A stretch of 64,000 nucleotides of DNA from Moritella sp. F3 (GTDB taxonomy: Bacteria > Pseudomonadota > Gammaproteobacteria > Enterobacterales > Moritellaceae): positions 124,001 to 188,000 of the forward strand of contig NZ_BLRL01000001.1 in the NCBI RefSeq assembly GCF_015082335.1. Reading direction: 5' to 3'. Position 1 is the stretch's first letter. The number at the start of each line of letters is the position of its first letter. The translations under genes and the position numbers were made by a program. Below are positions 1 to 9,010 of the stretch, one piece after another. The notes below the pieces were generated by a model. The model was given only the letters and a program-made list of their open reading frames with translations, was not told the origin of the DNA and searched no databases.

Positions 1-1
1 G

Positions 2-1306
2 CTGTTGGCCGAGCAGCTATATGCTTTGCATAAAACCCCGGCAACGTTATTAAACAATCCTCTATTTGAGAATGCTGCATCTAATGACTTTTTAGTCGCA
101 AGCATTAAACGTCTTGCTAAAAAGGATATTGAGTTAGGCTTAAATGCATACCTTGATTATGAACGTAAACTCTCTTTAACATCAAAAGAGCAAGACAGTT
201 TAAAAAAATATCTTATATCGCGCATTATGATCCGTGACGAAACAACGTTATTGCCTTGGTTAGATAAATCGCTTTCGACTTTAGGAGATGTATCATTAAC
301 AGAGCGCAGGATCCGCTATGCGATTAGATTAAATAACTGGCCCGATATCGAGTATTGGCTAGCAAAGCTTAGCGAGACTAAGCCGCTGGCGAGTAAATGG
401 CAGTATTGGCAAGCACGGGTATTGGAAAATAAACGACAACAGAATCAGGCCGATAAACTTTATCAAGCGATAGCGACTGAGCGTAATTATTACGGCTTTT
501 TGGCTGCACAGAAATTAGGCTTGGATTACCAATTTAATCCTAATATCATCAACGAACAGCAACAAGACTTAGACCATCTTAAAGCACAGTTGGCACATAT
601 TGATGAGTTGTATTTCCATCAGCATATGTACTTACTTAAACGCGAGTGGCGAGTCTTAATTAGTAATCAAAGTATCAACCTGCAAAGGCAGCTAGGTTTA
701 TTTGCCTTCCAAAAAGGCTGGGCTCATCTTTCGGTCGTTGCCAGTATTCTTTCTAAAAGTTGGAGTGCTTTGAATATTCGTTTCCCTGCCGCTAAACCGC
801 AATTGTTTTATGCTAATGCTGAACGATATGAACTAGATTCTAGTTATATCTACGCCATTACACGTCAGGAAAGCTCGTTTGATGAATTTGCCAATTCTCC
901 GGTCGGCGCGAGAGGCTACATGCAACTGATGCCAGGAACAGCAAAAGATACTGCTCGTAAAATCGGCTTGAAAGGTTATAAGAAAAAAGCACAATTAACC
1001 GATGGCGATATCAATGTACAGTTAGGTACAGCCTATTTTGATGGCCTGCTTAAGCGTTATGAAGGGAATAGGGTACTTGCAACTGCGGCATATAATGCCG
1101 GTCCAAATCGCGTTGATCGCTGGCAAAGCAGCAAAGAAGGCAGAGCAGAACAAGCCTTAGCAATGGACAGTTGGGTTGAAGCAATTCCCTATAAAGAAAC
1201 CCGGCGTTATGTCAAAAATGTTTTAGTCTATAACGTTATCTATCAGCATATTTTAGATAAACCGCTTGAATTTCTTAAGCCTAAAGAGATCAACGCTCGA
1301 TTTTGA
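2..1306 (+). CDS. slt: Soluble lytic murein transglycosylase, C-terminal part (5' end outside window)
   Basis: Periplasmic muramidase that cleaves the glycan strands of peptidoglycan to give 1,6-anhydromuramyl products. The frame is open to the left edge, so the N-terminal signal peptide and part of the helical superhelix lie outside the window; about 434 residues remain of a family of roughly 640. The first 260 or so residues are alpha-helical repeat sequence with little motif content. The C-terminal catalytic domain is clear: the ITRQESSF block carries the catalytic Glu, followed by GARGYMQLMPGTA and AAYNAGPNRV, all diagnostic of Slt70-type goose-lysozyme-like domains. The gene ends 8 bp before the convergent MFS gene. 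The internal TTG at position 5 is not the true start. Confidence 0.95.
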   Translation: MLAEQLYALHKTPATLLNNPLFENAASNDFLVASIKRLAKKDIELGLNAYLDYERKLSLTSKEQDSLKKYLISRIMIRDETTLLPWLDKSLSTLGDVSLTERRIRYAIRLNNWPDIEYWLAKLSETKPLASKWQYWQARVLENKRQQNQADKLYQAIATERNYYGFLAAQKLGLDYQFNPNIINEQQQDLDHLKAQLAHIDELYFHQHMYLLKREWRVLISNQSINLQRQLGLFAFQKGWAHLSVVASILSKSWSALNIRFPAAKPQLFYANAERYELDSSYIYAITRQESSFDEFANSPVGARGYMQLMPGTAKDTARKIGLKGYKKKAQLTDGDINVQLGTAYFDGLLKRYEGNRVLATAAYNAGPNRVDRWQSSKEGRAEQALAMDSWVEAIPYKETRRYVKNVLVYNVIYQHILDKPLEFLKPKEINARF

Positions 1307-1314
1307 TGTTGTCT

Positions 1315-2526
1315 TCATGAGCTAGACTTGTTCGATAATAAGGATAAGTCTAGCAAGTCTGAGCTTTTATTTAACTGCAACATCATAACGCCTGCAACCA
1401 ACAATACTATCCCGATAATAATAAAGCCTAAGGCTGTTATTTCTAAGTAACTTAACAGTGCAATAACGACGTAACTCAAGCTTTGCGCTAGTGTTGAAAA
1501 TAGCTTTAACCCACCTTCAACTCGTCCTCTTTCTTCCATTACAATGACATGATGCATCTTATTGGTTCTCGCAATACGATTATATGAATTGAAAAAACCA
1601 AGGACGATAGTCAGTAATATAATAAAAGTAGGGGAAAGATAAGATCCCATCAAAATAAGTATCATTGCCATCGCTAGAATCGATACTATCATGGCGTTTT
1701 CATGATCATAACGCGCCAAAAGCCATGCAATAAGAAATCCACTTAATAACGCTCCTAGGCCATAGCTCATCTTCCATGTAGCAAACCAACTACCGCTAAT
1801 ATCTTGTTCTGCAAAATAGATAGGCACAAGTTTTACCAGAAAAGTTAATACTGGATAAGATAAGCAAGACAATGCCAAGAATGTATAGAAACGTTTTTGT
1901 TTAGAAAATATGCCTTTACTTGCTATAAGTTGTTTAAAGAATGCTTCTTTCAATGATGGACTGAACTGGCGTTGGTAAGGCGTCGCTATGTAGCATAAGC
2001 CAGACAGGAATGAAGCGAATGTGGCTAAAAAGGCAAACTCAAGCATTGACCAGTGCTCAAGTAAAATAATCCCCAGAGCGCCAGCACCCAGTGTGGTTAC
2101 TTGCATTACAACTTCTTGATAACTTGATATTTTAGCGTACTCACTTTGACGATAGTTTTCTTGTGTGAAAGCATTATTACAACTCCAAGCTAAATCATTA
2201 CTTAACCAGAAAACTAACTGAGCGAAGGCCAAAACCCAGTAAGACTGAAGGTCGTTATAGTAAGTAATAAATACGATTAACGCTGTAGTTGCTTGTGCTA
2301 ATTGCATCAATATCAAAATTGTTTTTCTTGAATGGCGATCAATCATAGTGGCAAAAAATGGCGTAAAAACAAAAGATAAAGAAGTGCAAACTAATGCTGT
2401 CATCGCCACAAAAAAGCCCATACCTTCTTCTAAAAGCATGATCCAGGGTAATGCCATCATAAACATACCTGACGATATGCCATCAAAAAATCGGGCAAAT
2501 AGATAGGGGATAGTTCTATTTTTCAT
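1315..2526 (-). CDS. MFS transporter, 403 aa
   Basis: Inner-membrane major facilitator superfamily protein. The 403 residues consist of about 10-12 hydrophobic segments separated by short loops. The loop after segment 2 carries DRHSRKT, a form of the MFS motif A (D-R-x-x-R-K/R). The N-terminus is short and runs straight into the first helix, as in 12-TM drug or metabolite efflux proteins of the MFS_1/MFS_3 type. The substrate cannot be told from sequence. It is transcribed convergently with slt, and a MerR-like regulator remnant lies just upstream on the opposite strand, which might once have controlled it. Start ATG at 2526; the upstream ribosome-binding site is weak. Confidence 0.85.
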   Translation of the reverse strand: MKNRTIPYLFARFFDGISSGMFMMALPWIMLLEEGMGFFVAMTALVCTSLSFVFTPFFATMIDRHSRKTILILMQLAQATTALIVFITYYNDLQSYWVLAFAQLVFWLSNDLAWSCNNAFTQENYRQSEYAKISSYQEVVMQVTTLGAGALGIILLEHWSMLEFAFLATFASFLSGLCYIATPYQRQFSPSLKEAFFKQLIASKGIFSKQKRFYTFLALSCLSYPVLTFLVKLVPIYFAEQDISGSWFATWKMSYGLGALLSGFLIAWLLARYDHENAMIVSILAMAMILILMGSYLSPTFIILLTIVLGFFNSYNRIARTNKMHHVIVMEERGRVEGGLKLFSTLAQSLSYVVIALLSYLEITALGFIIIGIVLLVAGVMMLQLNKSSDLLDLSLLSNKSSS

Positions 2527-2636
2527 TTAATGCTCCATGCTTTTTATTTAGATTGCAGCTAGTCTAATACCTCAAGTTATGTTGAGGTAAAGCTATATCT
2601 TTCATATATTAAATATAAATTTAGATAGGACATCAG

Positions 2637-2768
2637 ATGGAAATGAGCGTTGGACAAGTGGCAACAAGGGCTGGTGTTAAAGTATCAACCTTGTATTTTA
2701 TGAGAGGAAAGGGCTTATCCAAAGTTGGCGAAATACTCCGCAAAAGCCTCCGCAAAAGCCTCCAATGA
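2637..2768 (+). pseudogene. MerR/SoxR-family regulator remnant (N-terminal helix-turn-helix only)
   Basis: A 43-codon frame starts MEMSVGQVATRAGVKVSTLY and continues into a GKGL motif, which is the first helix-turn-helix of MerR-type regulators (compare the SoxR pattern VGEVAKRSGVxVSxLHFYExKGL). After that the family sequence (wing, dimerisation helix, metal or FeS site) is missing; the frame runs into a tandem repeat of CTCCGCAAAAGC and stops. What remains cannot form a full DNA-binding dimer, so it is called a remnant. It lies divergent to the MFS gene, the usual place for a MerR-type regulator. Confidence 0.6.
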
Positions 2769-2775
2769 GGAGGCT
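2757..2775 (-). terminator. Rho-independent terminator after the Spy-like gene
   Basis: Perfect 7-bp inverted repeat AGCCTCC / GGAGGCT with a 5-base loop. Read on the minus strand it is followed by TTTT, as expected for the end of the gene that stops at 2815. It overlaps the end of the MerR remnant. Confidence 0.6.
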
Positions 2776-2814
2776 ATTTAATAACTGTGTTGATATTATT
2801 CTGTGGGTTAATTA

Positions 2815-3243
2815 TTAGTTAGTTTCAAGTATCAATGACTTCAACGAAGATTTAAACTTAGTTTTCTGATCTTCTGTGAGCACATTATAAATATTATTTT
2901 TTAATTGCATCTCATCTATCAAAAGCTGTTTTTGCTTAACTTGAATCATATCGATTATTGACCCTAATTTGGATTCATCGAGTTTAGGCTGAGCAATCAA
3001 GCGTAGTTGCTCTTTTTTTAGTTCTATCACTTTTTCCACATCAATAACTGGACGAGAGTCTTGATACTTATCAATGAATGAAGATATTTCATTCTGTTGA
3101 TCTTCCGTTAACTCTAGGGAATTAACGATTTCCTGTAACGGAGTTTGGTTTACTTGCTGTGAAGGTGAAGCACTGACCAGTGGCACATTAACTAAACTGG
3201 CTGAAATAATTACTATAGAAAATATCTTCTTTAAAGATCTCAT
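2815..3243 (-). CDS. Spy/CpxP-like periplasmic protein, 142 aa
   Basis: The N-terminus (MRSLKKIFSIVIISASLVN, then VPLVSASP) is a Sec signal peptide with likely cleavage after SA near residue 25. The mature part is a charged all-helical protein with two LTEDQ motifs, LELTEDQQNEI near residue 48 and LTEDQKTKF near residue 127. These are the LTxxQ signature of Spy/CpxP-family periplasmic chaperones and stress sensors. Length fits that family (about 140-165). It probably acts as an ATP-independent chaperone or adaptor in the envelope. No two-component partner lies next to it, so involvement in a Cpx-type response is only an inference from the family. Confidence 0.65.
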   Translation of the reverse strand: MRSLKKIFSIVIISASLVNVPLVSASPSQQVNQTPLQEIVNSLELTEDQQNEISSFIDKYQDSRPVIDVEKVIELKKEQLRLIAQPKLDESKLGSIIDMIQVKQKQLLIDEMQLKNNIYNVLTEDQKTKFKSSLKSLILETN

Positions 3244-3600
3244 TTTTATTTTCCCTTCATTAAGTGTGGTTGATTATATGTTAGGACTATTGATAGCTTG
3301 ATCGTTTAACAAATAATCTGATTATGCCCAATAATTATAGAAGTATATTATGAATATGGTATCCGGTAGCGCTGTATTTTATCGCAGTGATGAGCAATGC
3401 CTTATAGCAAGTAGTGAACAATCGGGCTTGGTGATATTCAAGAATCAATTTTGTTCCTACATGGGATCTTTTGTTAGCAGATTTTGTTGAAGGTGATGAA
3501 CAAAACTTCATTGGTTATGCAAAAATATTCGCGTTCTTGAAAGAATTAGAATACTTGAAGTCAGATAAAAACATTACTAATCAAACAGCTAAATAGATAA

Positions 3601-3670
3601 CGCGCTGTGTGAAATCTACAGTAACTATACTGGCAAAACTTTTCAGATTTCACGTAGCACACGGGTTTTT
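3601..3670 (+). repeat. Structured inverted repeat, copy 1
   Basis: Long imperfect hairpin. Outer arms GTGTG/CACAC lie at 3607-3611 and 3658-3662, GTGAAATCT at 3609-3617 pairs with AGATTTCAC at 3645-3653, and a nested CAGTA/TACTG hairpin lies inside. A run of GGGTTTTT follows. It resembles the reverse complement of the element at 4733-4798, including the shared stretch GTGAAATCTGAAA. Confidence 0.55.
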
Positions 3671-4732
3671 GATAGCAAATTGAAGTACCAGGGACAGGAT
3701 TTTGATATCAATGCCAATAATTTCAAACTAGACACCTCTATCTGGGTTTATATAACACTGCGCATAATGTATATTATGGTAAATATACCAGAATAGACAA
3801 TAACTTCATGAACACCATTTGATTGATCTATCCTAATGTAGCCTTTCATATTTAACACTTCGTTATTTACCATAAAGTATATGATATGCATCTAAATGAT
3901 TACATCATATTTTATCCAAAATATGCTGTAATCAAATATATCCAGACATATAAAAACCAAAACTTTATATGTCTGTGGATCTAACTGTAGAAATCCTCAA
4001 GCTATTTTCCTTGTAGATTCAAACAATCTACATATTGGTCAATGTTCATATATCGCTATCTGATTCTTGTTAGATCCCTGATCACCAATAAACTCTCACA
4101 TCTAGAACTCATCATTCAATACACACGGTAAATATTTTTATAATGCATCATGAAATGCTCAATTAATTTTGCTACAACTTGGTATTCTTAATGTATCTTC
4201 GTTCTGATTCACTTGGGATTAAACCACCACTGTATAGATGCGTTCTAATCTGGCACAAATATTTAGTTATGTTATGAACAACCTTTTATCAGTATTAATC
4301 GATTTCGTTTTAAAGCTTATGAAAATGTTCCTAACATCATCATCTCTATATTGGATGCTGCTACAGCAAAATTGATGACTCAATATTTTCTATTACCCAA
4401 TGTGATTTCCCTGCTTCTTGTTTCTAAATTATCCGCTGACAAGCTGAACTAAACTAAGTTCAGCTTGTGCATAATGCGATTTACTCTATATCGGCTCATC
4501 GTAAAATCATTTATTAAACGACATCGAGATGGTTCTTATACCTTAAGCTATCGTAACGAACATAATGTTTTTTAAAGGGTTTTTATCACGTTGTAATCGA
4601 TATTTATGATAGTCTAGATAGATATTAAACATTCGTAACCGTATAGCTCGAAACCATTTTTTCATCGTGATCAACGATTAGTGACTTCAGATCTGAGTAG
4701 CCAGTACAGGTCTATTTTTAGAGGGCTAAATC

Positions 4733-4798
4733 ACGCGTGCGGTGTGAAATCTGAAAGTTTTTGTCGGTTACCACTGGTACATTTTACAGAGCACGCGA
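4733..4798 (-). repeat. Structured inverted repeat, copy 2 (opposite orientation)
   Basis: Closing stem CGCGTGC at 4734-4740 pairs with GCACGCG at 4791-4797. The interior GTGTGAAATCTGAAAG matches the reverse complement of copy 1 at 3601-3670, with the same overall length and scattered mismatches. Two related hairpins in inverted orientation about 1.1 kb apart could be ends of a decayed mobile element, or two members of a dispersed repeat family. Confidence 0.5.
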
Positions 4799-5249
4799 AT
4801 AAAACCCTGGTTGAACACGCCCTGCTCTGTTATTTAAGGTCTCCGTTACCTAAATTATAATCAAGGTCTCACCCGGCTCTATACAGGCCGGTTGCCTTCT
4901 TGAGCTAATAATATTCTAGATATTGACTGAATACGTATGTTTAAATTATCCATTAAACCACGAAGTGATCCTAACTTCTGTACGTAACAAGATAGATGAC
5001 TTTATAGCTATCAAGATCCCCTTTTAGTACGGTTATATTAAAGCGATCGTATTGTCTTTAAATAGTTCTGCATGATGGTCTAAATTAAATATTCAAAACT
5101 AGGCTCATTTACTCACCATGATAAAAGTTATTCGTTTAACCCACTGTTAACCTTGTCATTAAAGCTTCATCTAACCATCACAATCTAGTCATCTGACTCA
5201 GGTTAACTCTTGCGTAAACTAACAAAATAATTACATATAGGGTTATATC

Positions 5250-8246
5250 TTGAAAATAGTGCTAGCGTTCCCACTTTTAATGCTTCTATCGGGTTGTAGT
5301 AATATCAAAGACACTTCGATAATAAAAGATGAAATAAAACAAATATCAGATGAGTTAGCTTCTAAGCAGCATCAAACTGAAGATCTCAAATACATTAAAG
5401 CAGAACTCAGAGAAAAAAAGAAATCTCTTCAAACTGAGGAAGACAAATACACCTCACTATTAAAAAAATGGGGATTACTGCCCGAATATGACCCAGTCCC
5501 CTTCAACCCGAACTCAGGTCGATTTGATGCAAGTTATCATCCTTATGTAGCACCTGTTACCTACACCCACAAACAAGACTCAATATACTTTCAGCATCGC
5601 AATGCAAATACCGATGGTAAAAACATGCACTCCTTATTGCCCTATAGCCGGGAACCGTATGTCAACTCTCAGTCAGGCTTCAAAGTTAGCAGCGAACGAA
5701 TGCCAACCAATATATCCAGTGACTTAGACTTTTCAGAACAAAAGTACACCAATACTGTTTATGATGTTGTTGCCACTGATTTTGATAGCAATTTCCAGCA
5801 AGAAATCACGACCTTTTATTTTAAAAAATTCAGCAGTAGTCACATGGAGTTACGGGCTAGAGTCACGTATATAAAAGACGATCAAAAACGTTTACATGAT
5901 ATAGAGGACGATAATTTCAATTTAAGCAGCGATGCAGCCACCAAAGACTTTTTACTTTATAGCACTAACTCGGCGCCAGAGTTAGACGGCAAGCTCAAAG
6001 ATGTCACCGAGTGTGCATACATTCAAGTTGAGTCTATGGATGTCAGCGCTGATGGGCAGGATGACTTCCTTGTTACTCAGTATTGTGGTGAAGTCAAAAT
6101 ATGGCGAGCAAATGATATCTTCAGTAGCAATGGGTCATTCTCACTAACACAGACCTTTACACATAACTTCTATTACAGCAACGACATAGAAAAAGTAAGC
6201 CTAGCCACAGGCAACGTCGACGGCGATCCTGCCGAGGAGCTTGTTATTGCCTTTGCTGAGGTTTGGACTCAACAAGGAGGTGGAAGCAGCCCCTACATTG
6301 AAATGCACAACATAGACAGTCAGGGGCGCTCGGCGGGTAAATGCACCAGACAGCTCGAAGGTTTTACCTATAACAGTGCTAAATCAGTCTCGGCCTCGCA
6401 AACTTCGCCACAAGATGTTGATATCTCACGCACTTATCACGTCGAATTAAACCCTTCAGCCATCACGATCGGTAATATAGATGAAGATCCAATGAACGAA
6501 GTGATCATCGGTGGCGCACCATGGAGCCATCCTGATGATGATAATGATCAGATTATATCTCAAGATAATGTTGGCGTCGTATACTGGGACCCATCAAATT
6601 CGCATAACGATTTTCATCATGGCAGTTGGGGTTCTGAAACGGCCTTCTTTACACTTAACCCAGGAACGTGGAGCTGGGGTAGAAATGTAGCGACAGACAT
6701 AGGTGTTTGGGACCCATTTGGTTGGGGTAGCAATAAACTCATTTATTTTGGTGATAAGGTATTTCAGTTACCGCTAGAGTCTGAAGATCAAGGCTCACAA
6801 ATGTACGTTGTTGAAAACGGGCTGGCCAAAGAAAAGAACAGCGGTATATTTCGATCTGCCTTCTCAATAGGTAATTATGCTTTGATGGATCTCGTTGCTA
6901 TTGAGGGTGTGGTTGGAGAGCAGTCCGATATTATCGATGATGCAAGAGAAGAACTGTTCATTTTACCATTCACCATGTTACATGATAAAGCGGGTGATGA
7001 TCGTCTCTACCATACCGAAACATCCAAACCTTCCTTTTTAGTCGCGGTACATGATGAATGGTATTACTCACATCAAACCCCTGAAATATTACCATTAAAT
7101 GGTGGATGGTTTACATTTGGTGAGGTTTATCTAAAAAACAATGACAAATTAGATTGGCATATACCGCAGGCGTTTGCCCAGCATAATGATCCAAGACCAA
7201 TAACCATTGATTTCACCGGTCAAAGAATGGCTCTTGAATATGAAGGAATTGAAGAACACAGCATCGGATTTTCGGATCCACTCATCCAGGGCTTATTCAC
7301 CTTACCCCCTTTCCATGACGATTCATCTGGCAGTGAAAAAGCATCCGTATCCATCGGTTTTAAATCAACAAGTAAAGACAGTCTTGCAATATCAGAAGGT
7401 TATTCATGGCAGATCAAAGCGGGTATCAAATACAAAAATAAGCTTGATAAACTTAACAATAAATTTCTAGGCTCGAATGACTTTGAAGTTGTATTCAAGG
7501 GGCTTAATAAAGGCTCTACAATAACGACATCTGAAAATTACACCTATTCAACAAATGAATATACGTTTACGGAAACAAGTACTAATGGCATTCACGACCA
7601 TACTTTACTGCTGTCCGTTGTCCCTTACGACCTATTCGCTTACAGCGTAAAAAATGCGTCAGATCCCGATGACATTGGAAAGTCAATCCAAGTGATGTCT
7701 CCTAGGGCTCCACAACTCACCATGATGGAGGTATCTAAATATAATGATACTGTGGCCAATAGCAGTGAGTTAGACGATCAATACTACTTACCATTCAATG
7801 TTGCAGACTTCACCTCAAGCACTGTTGGTGATCCTGCATCATACCCTTCCATTGAAAGCTATCGACAAAGGCTTGACGATGATGACTATGACGTCATTTA
7901 CGCTGTTTCAGAAGGAACATCTGTAGCTAATATGGATACAACTCAAGCAATTACTAAAGGGGAAGGCGCTTCGGAAAGCACTAAAATAAGCCAAGCTTAT
8001 GGTGCAGAATTTGGGGTTGTATTAGGCCGAGCAGCGATAGATATGCGCCATATGTACGAAAACGCCAAAGATATTAAGGTCACGATAGAGGATTCAAGTA
8101 CCATTAAAGCATCGGTACCCGCGTTAAATTATAACGAAGGTTTTGCGCCCTATGTGTGGGGTTTACACGGCTACTTAGAACAGACTACTTCAACCGAAGG
8201 TGACGGAAACCAGCTTTTAGTGATTGATCACTGGGTCAGTTACTAA
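5250..8246 (+). CDS. Large secreted lipoprotein with FG-GAP/VCBS-like repeats, 998 aa, function unknown
   Basis: Start TTG at 5250 is chosen because it gives a proper lipoprotein signal peptide, MKIVLAFPLLMLLSGC, with lipobox LSGC and lipidated Cys16; the next ATG (codon 11) would leave no usable signal. Residues 25-70 are charged and probably a coiled coil. Residues about 255-420 hold at least three Asp-rich repeats (DVSADGQDDFLV, NVDGDPAEELVI, NIDEDPMNEVII) of the calcium-binding FG-GAP/VCBS beta-propeller type. The C-terminal 350 residues are rich in Ser, Thr and aromatic residues, look beta-structured and match no family I know. Lipidation and the repeats suggest an outer-membrane or surface-exposed binding protein. 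It stands alone between a non-coding stretch and a terminator. Confidence 0.7.
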   Translation: MKIVLAFPLLMLLSGCSNIKDTSIIKDEIKQISDELASKQHQTEDLKYIKAELREKKKSLQTEEDKYTSLLKKWGLLPEYDPVPFNPNSGRFDASYHPYVAPVTYTHKQDSIYFQHRNANTDGKNMHSLLPYSREPYVNSQSGFKVSSERMPTNISSDLDFSEQKYTNTVYDVVATDFDSNFQQEITTFYFKKFSSSHMELRARVTYIKDDQKRLHDIEDDNFNLSSDAATKDFLLYSTNSAPELDGKLKDVTECAYIQVESMDVSADGQDDFLVTQYCGEVKIWRANDIFSSNGSFSLTQTFTHNFYYSNDIEKVSLATGNVDGDPAEELVIAFAEVWTQQGGGSSPYIEMHNIDSQGRSAGKCTRQLEGFTYNSAKSVSASQTSPQDVDISRTYHVELNPSAITIGNIDEDPMNEVIIGGAPWSHPDDDNDQIISQDNVGVVYWDPSNSHNDFHHGSWGSETAFFTLNPGTWSWGRNVATDIGVWDPFGWGSNKLIYFGDKVFQLPLESEDQGSQMYVVENGLAKEKNSGIFRSAFSIGNYALMDLVAIEGVVGEQSDIIDDAREELFILPFTMLHDKAGDDRLYHTETSKPSFLVAVHDEWYYSHQTPEILPLNGGWFTFGEVYLKNNDKLDWHIPQAFAQHNDPRPITIDFTGQRMALEYEGIEEHSIGFSDPLIQGLFTLPPFHDDSSGSEKASVSIGFKSTSKDSLAISEGYSWQIKAGIKYKNKLDKLNNKFLGSNDFEVVFKGLNKGSTITTSENYTYSTNEYTFTETSTNGIHDHTLLLSVVPYDLFAYSVKNASDPDDIGKSIQVMSPRAPQLTMMEVSKYNDTVANSSELDDQYYLPFNVADFTSSTVGDPASYPSIESYRQRLDDDDYDVIYAVSEGTSVANMDTTQAITKGEGASESTKISQAYGAEFGVVLGRAAIDMRHMYENAKDIKVTIEDSSTIKASVPALNYNEGFAPYVWGLHGYLEQTTSTEGDGNQLLVIDHWVSY

Positions 8247-8278
8247 TTAGGCTAACCTTAGTCACATGTTATAAGAAC

Positions 8279-8304
8279 AAGACCTCAGTGATGAGGTCTT
8301 TTAA
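8279..8304. terminator. Bidirectional rho-independent terminator
   Basis: Perfect 9-bp stem AAGACCTCA / TGAGGTCTT with a 4-base loop GTGA, followed by T-rich sequence on the plus strand and A-rich sequence on the other side. It lies between the lipoprotein gene and the convergent tehB-like pseudogene, and can serve both. Confidence 0.75.
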
Positions 8305-8329
8305 GTTTTCGTTATAGGTGTCTTATTAT

Positions 8330-8906
8330 TTAGGCTGGTTTACGTGCCAACATGGTCGCAAACTGCAATTTAGCGCCATTATGCATAGTACCAACATCTT
8401 CATTGTACTTAATCAGTTCCCATCCAGCATAAGCATCACGTAACTGGCCCGTTTTTAGGGTAAAAGGAAACGGCACTGGGCATGGGTTATCTTCAGTACT
8501 CATGGCGCAAACAATCAGGTTGTAACCCCCTGGCTGAGTACTCTTATGCATATCGGCAATGACAGCATCCACATTGGCTGGACTGATAAACATGAGGGTT
8601 ACGGTACATGAAATAAGGCCATAATTCGGAGTATCACCGTTACCTAGGCTCGCACTATTAATATCTAGCACCTGAGTCTTAATGTTAGTTATCTTCTCTT
8701 GATCGATAATGCTTTGCAGTGAATCAATGGCATTTGGATTAATATCGATAGCCTTGACCTTAACCAAGTTGGCCGAGATATAACGCATTACGTCCGCTTG
8801 AACAACCCATATCTAACGTATCGCACGGTTCTATCACGTTGCACGCCTCGACGACTTCACTATGCGCAGGGTTTAAGCCGTAACGGCTATTTAGATCAAC
8901 TATCAT
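8330..8906 (-). pseudogene. tehB: TehB-like SAM-dependent methyltransferase, frameshifted
   Basis: TehB-type enzymes methylate tellurite and other chalcogen compounds using S-adenosylmethionine. The 152-residue frame from 8788 begins inside the fold. Upstream, from an ATG at 8906, a second frame reads MIVDLNSRYGLNPAHSEVVE and then LDMGCSSGRNALYL, the TehB N-terminus and SAM-binding motif I, before stopping at TAA 8762-8760. The frames join at about 8765-8775 with a one-base surplus (or two-base deficit), where LYLxxLGxxVxAID is expected. Downstream the sequence is intact and shows FISPANVDAVIADM, CPVPFPFTLKTGQL and WELIKYNEDVG. Either the gene is inactivated or there is a sequencing error at this point. 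Confidence 0.8.
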
Positions 8907-9010
8907 GGTAACAACTTTAATTTTTGGAAATGAGGGCTATTATCCTACTACTGATATAGCCCCTTGAAATTGAGAATAGTCATTTACATCGATTTTTCTG
9001 ACTCGTTACA

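Larger units (their letters stand above)
3244..5249. other. 2-kb stretch without a convincing gene
   Basis: No open frame of useful length is present on either strand. Short coding-like pieces are visible: a frame ending at 3597 containing FVPTWDLLLADFVEGDEQNF, shifted in frame from a piece that starts MNMVSGSAVFYRSDEQ near 3350, and a 33-codon frame at 4474-4575. These could be debris of decayed genes, but I recognise no family. A perfect 10-bp hairpin with a 6-base loop lies at 4441-4466, with no U-run. Two related long hairpins are listed separately. No rRNA, tRNA or intact insertion sequence was recognised. Confidence 0.6.

Noticed and set aside
3601..3670. Hairpin near 3600 as an integron attC site
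   Set aside because: The simple-site core boxes expected at the ends are not present, and no cassette gene is next to it.
4441..4466. Perfect 10-bp hairpin as a terminator
   Set aside because: No U-run and no gene upstream on either strand.
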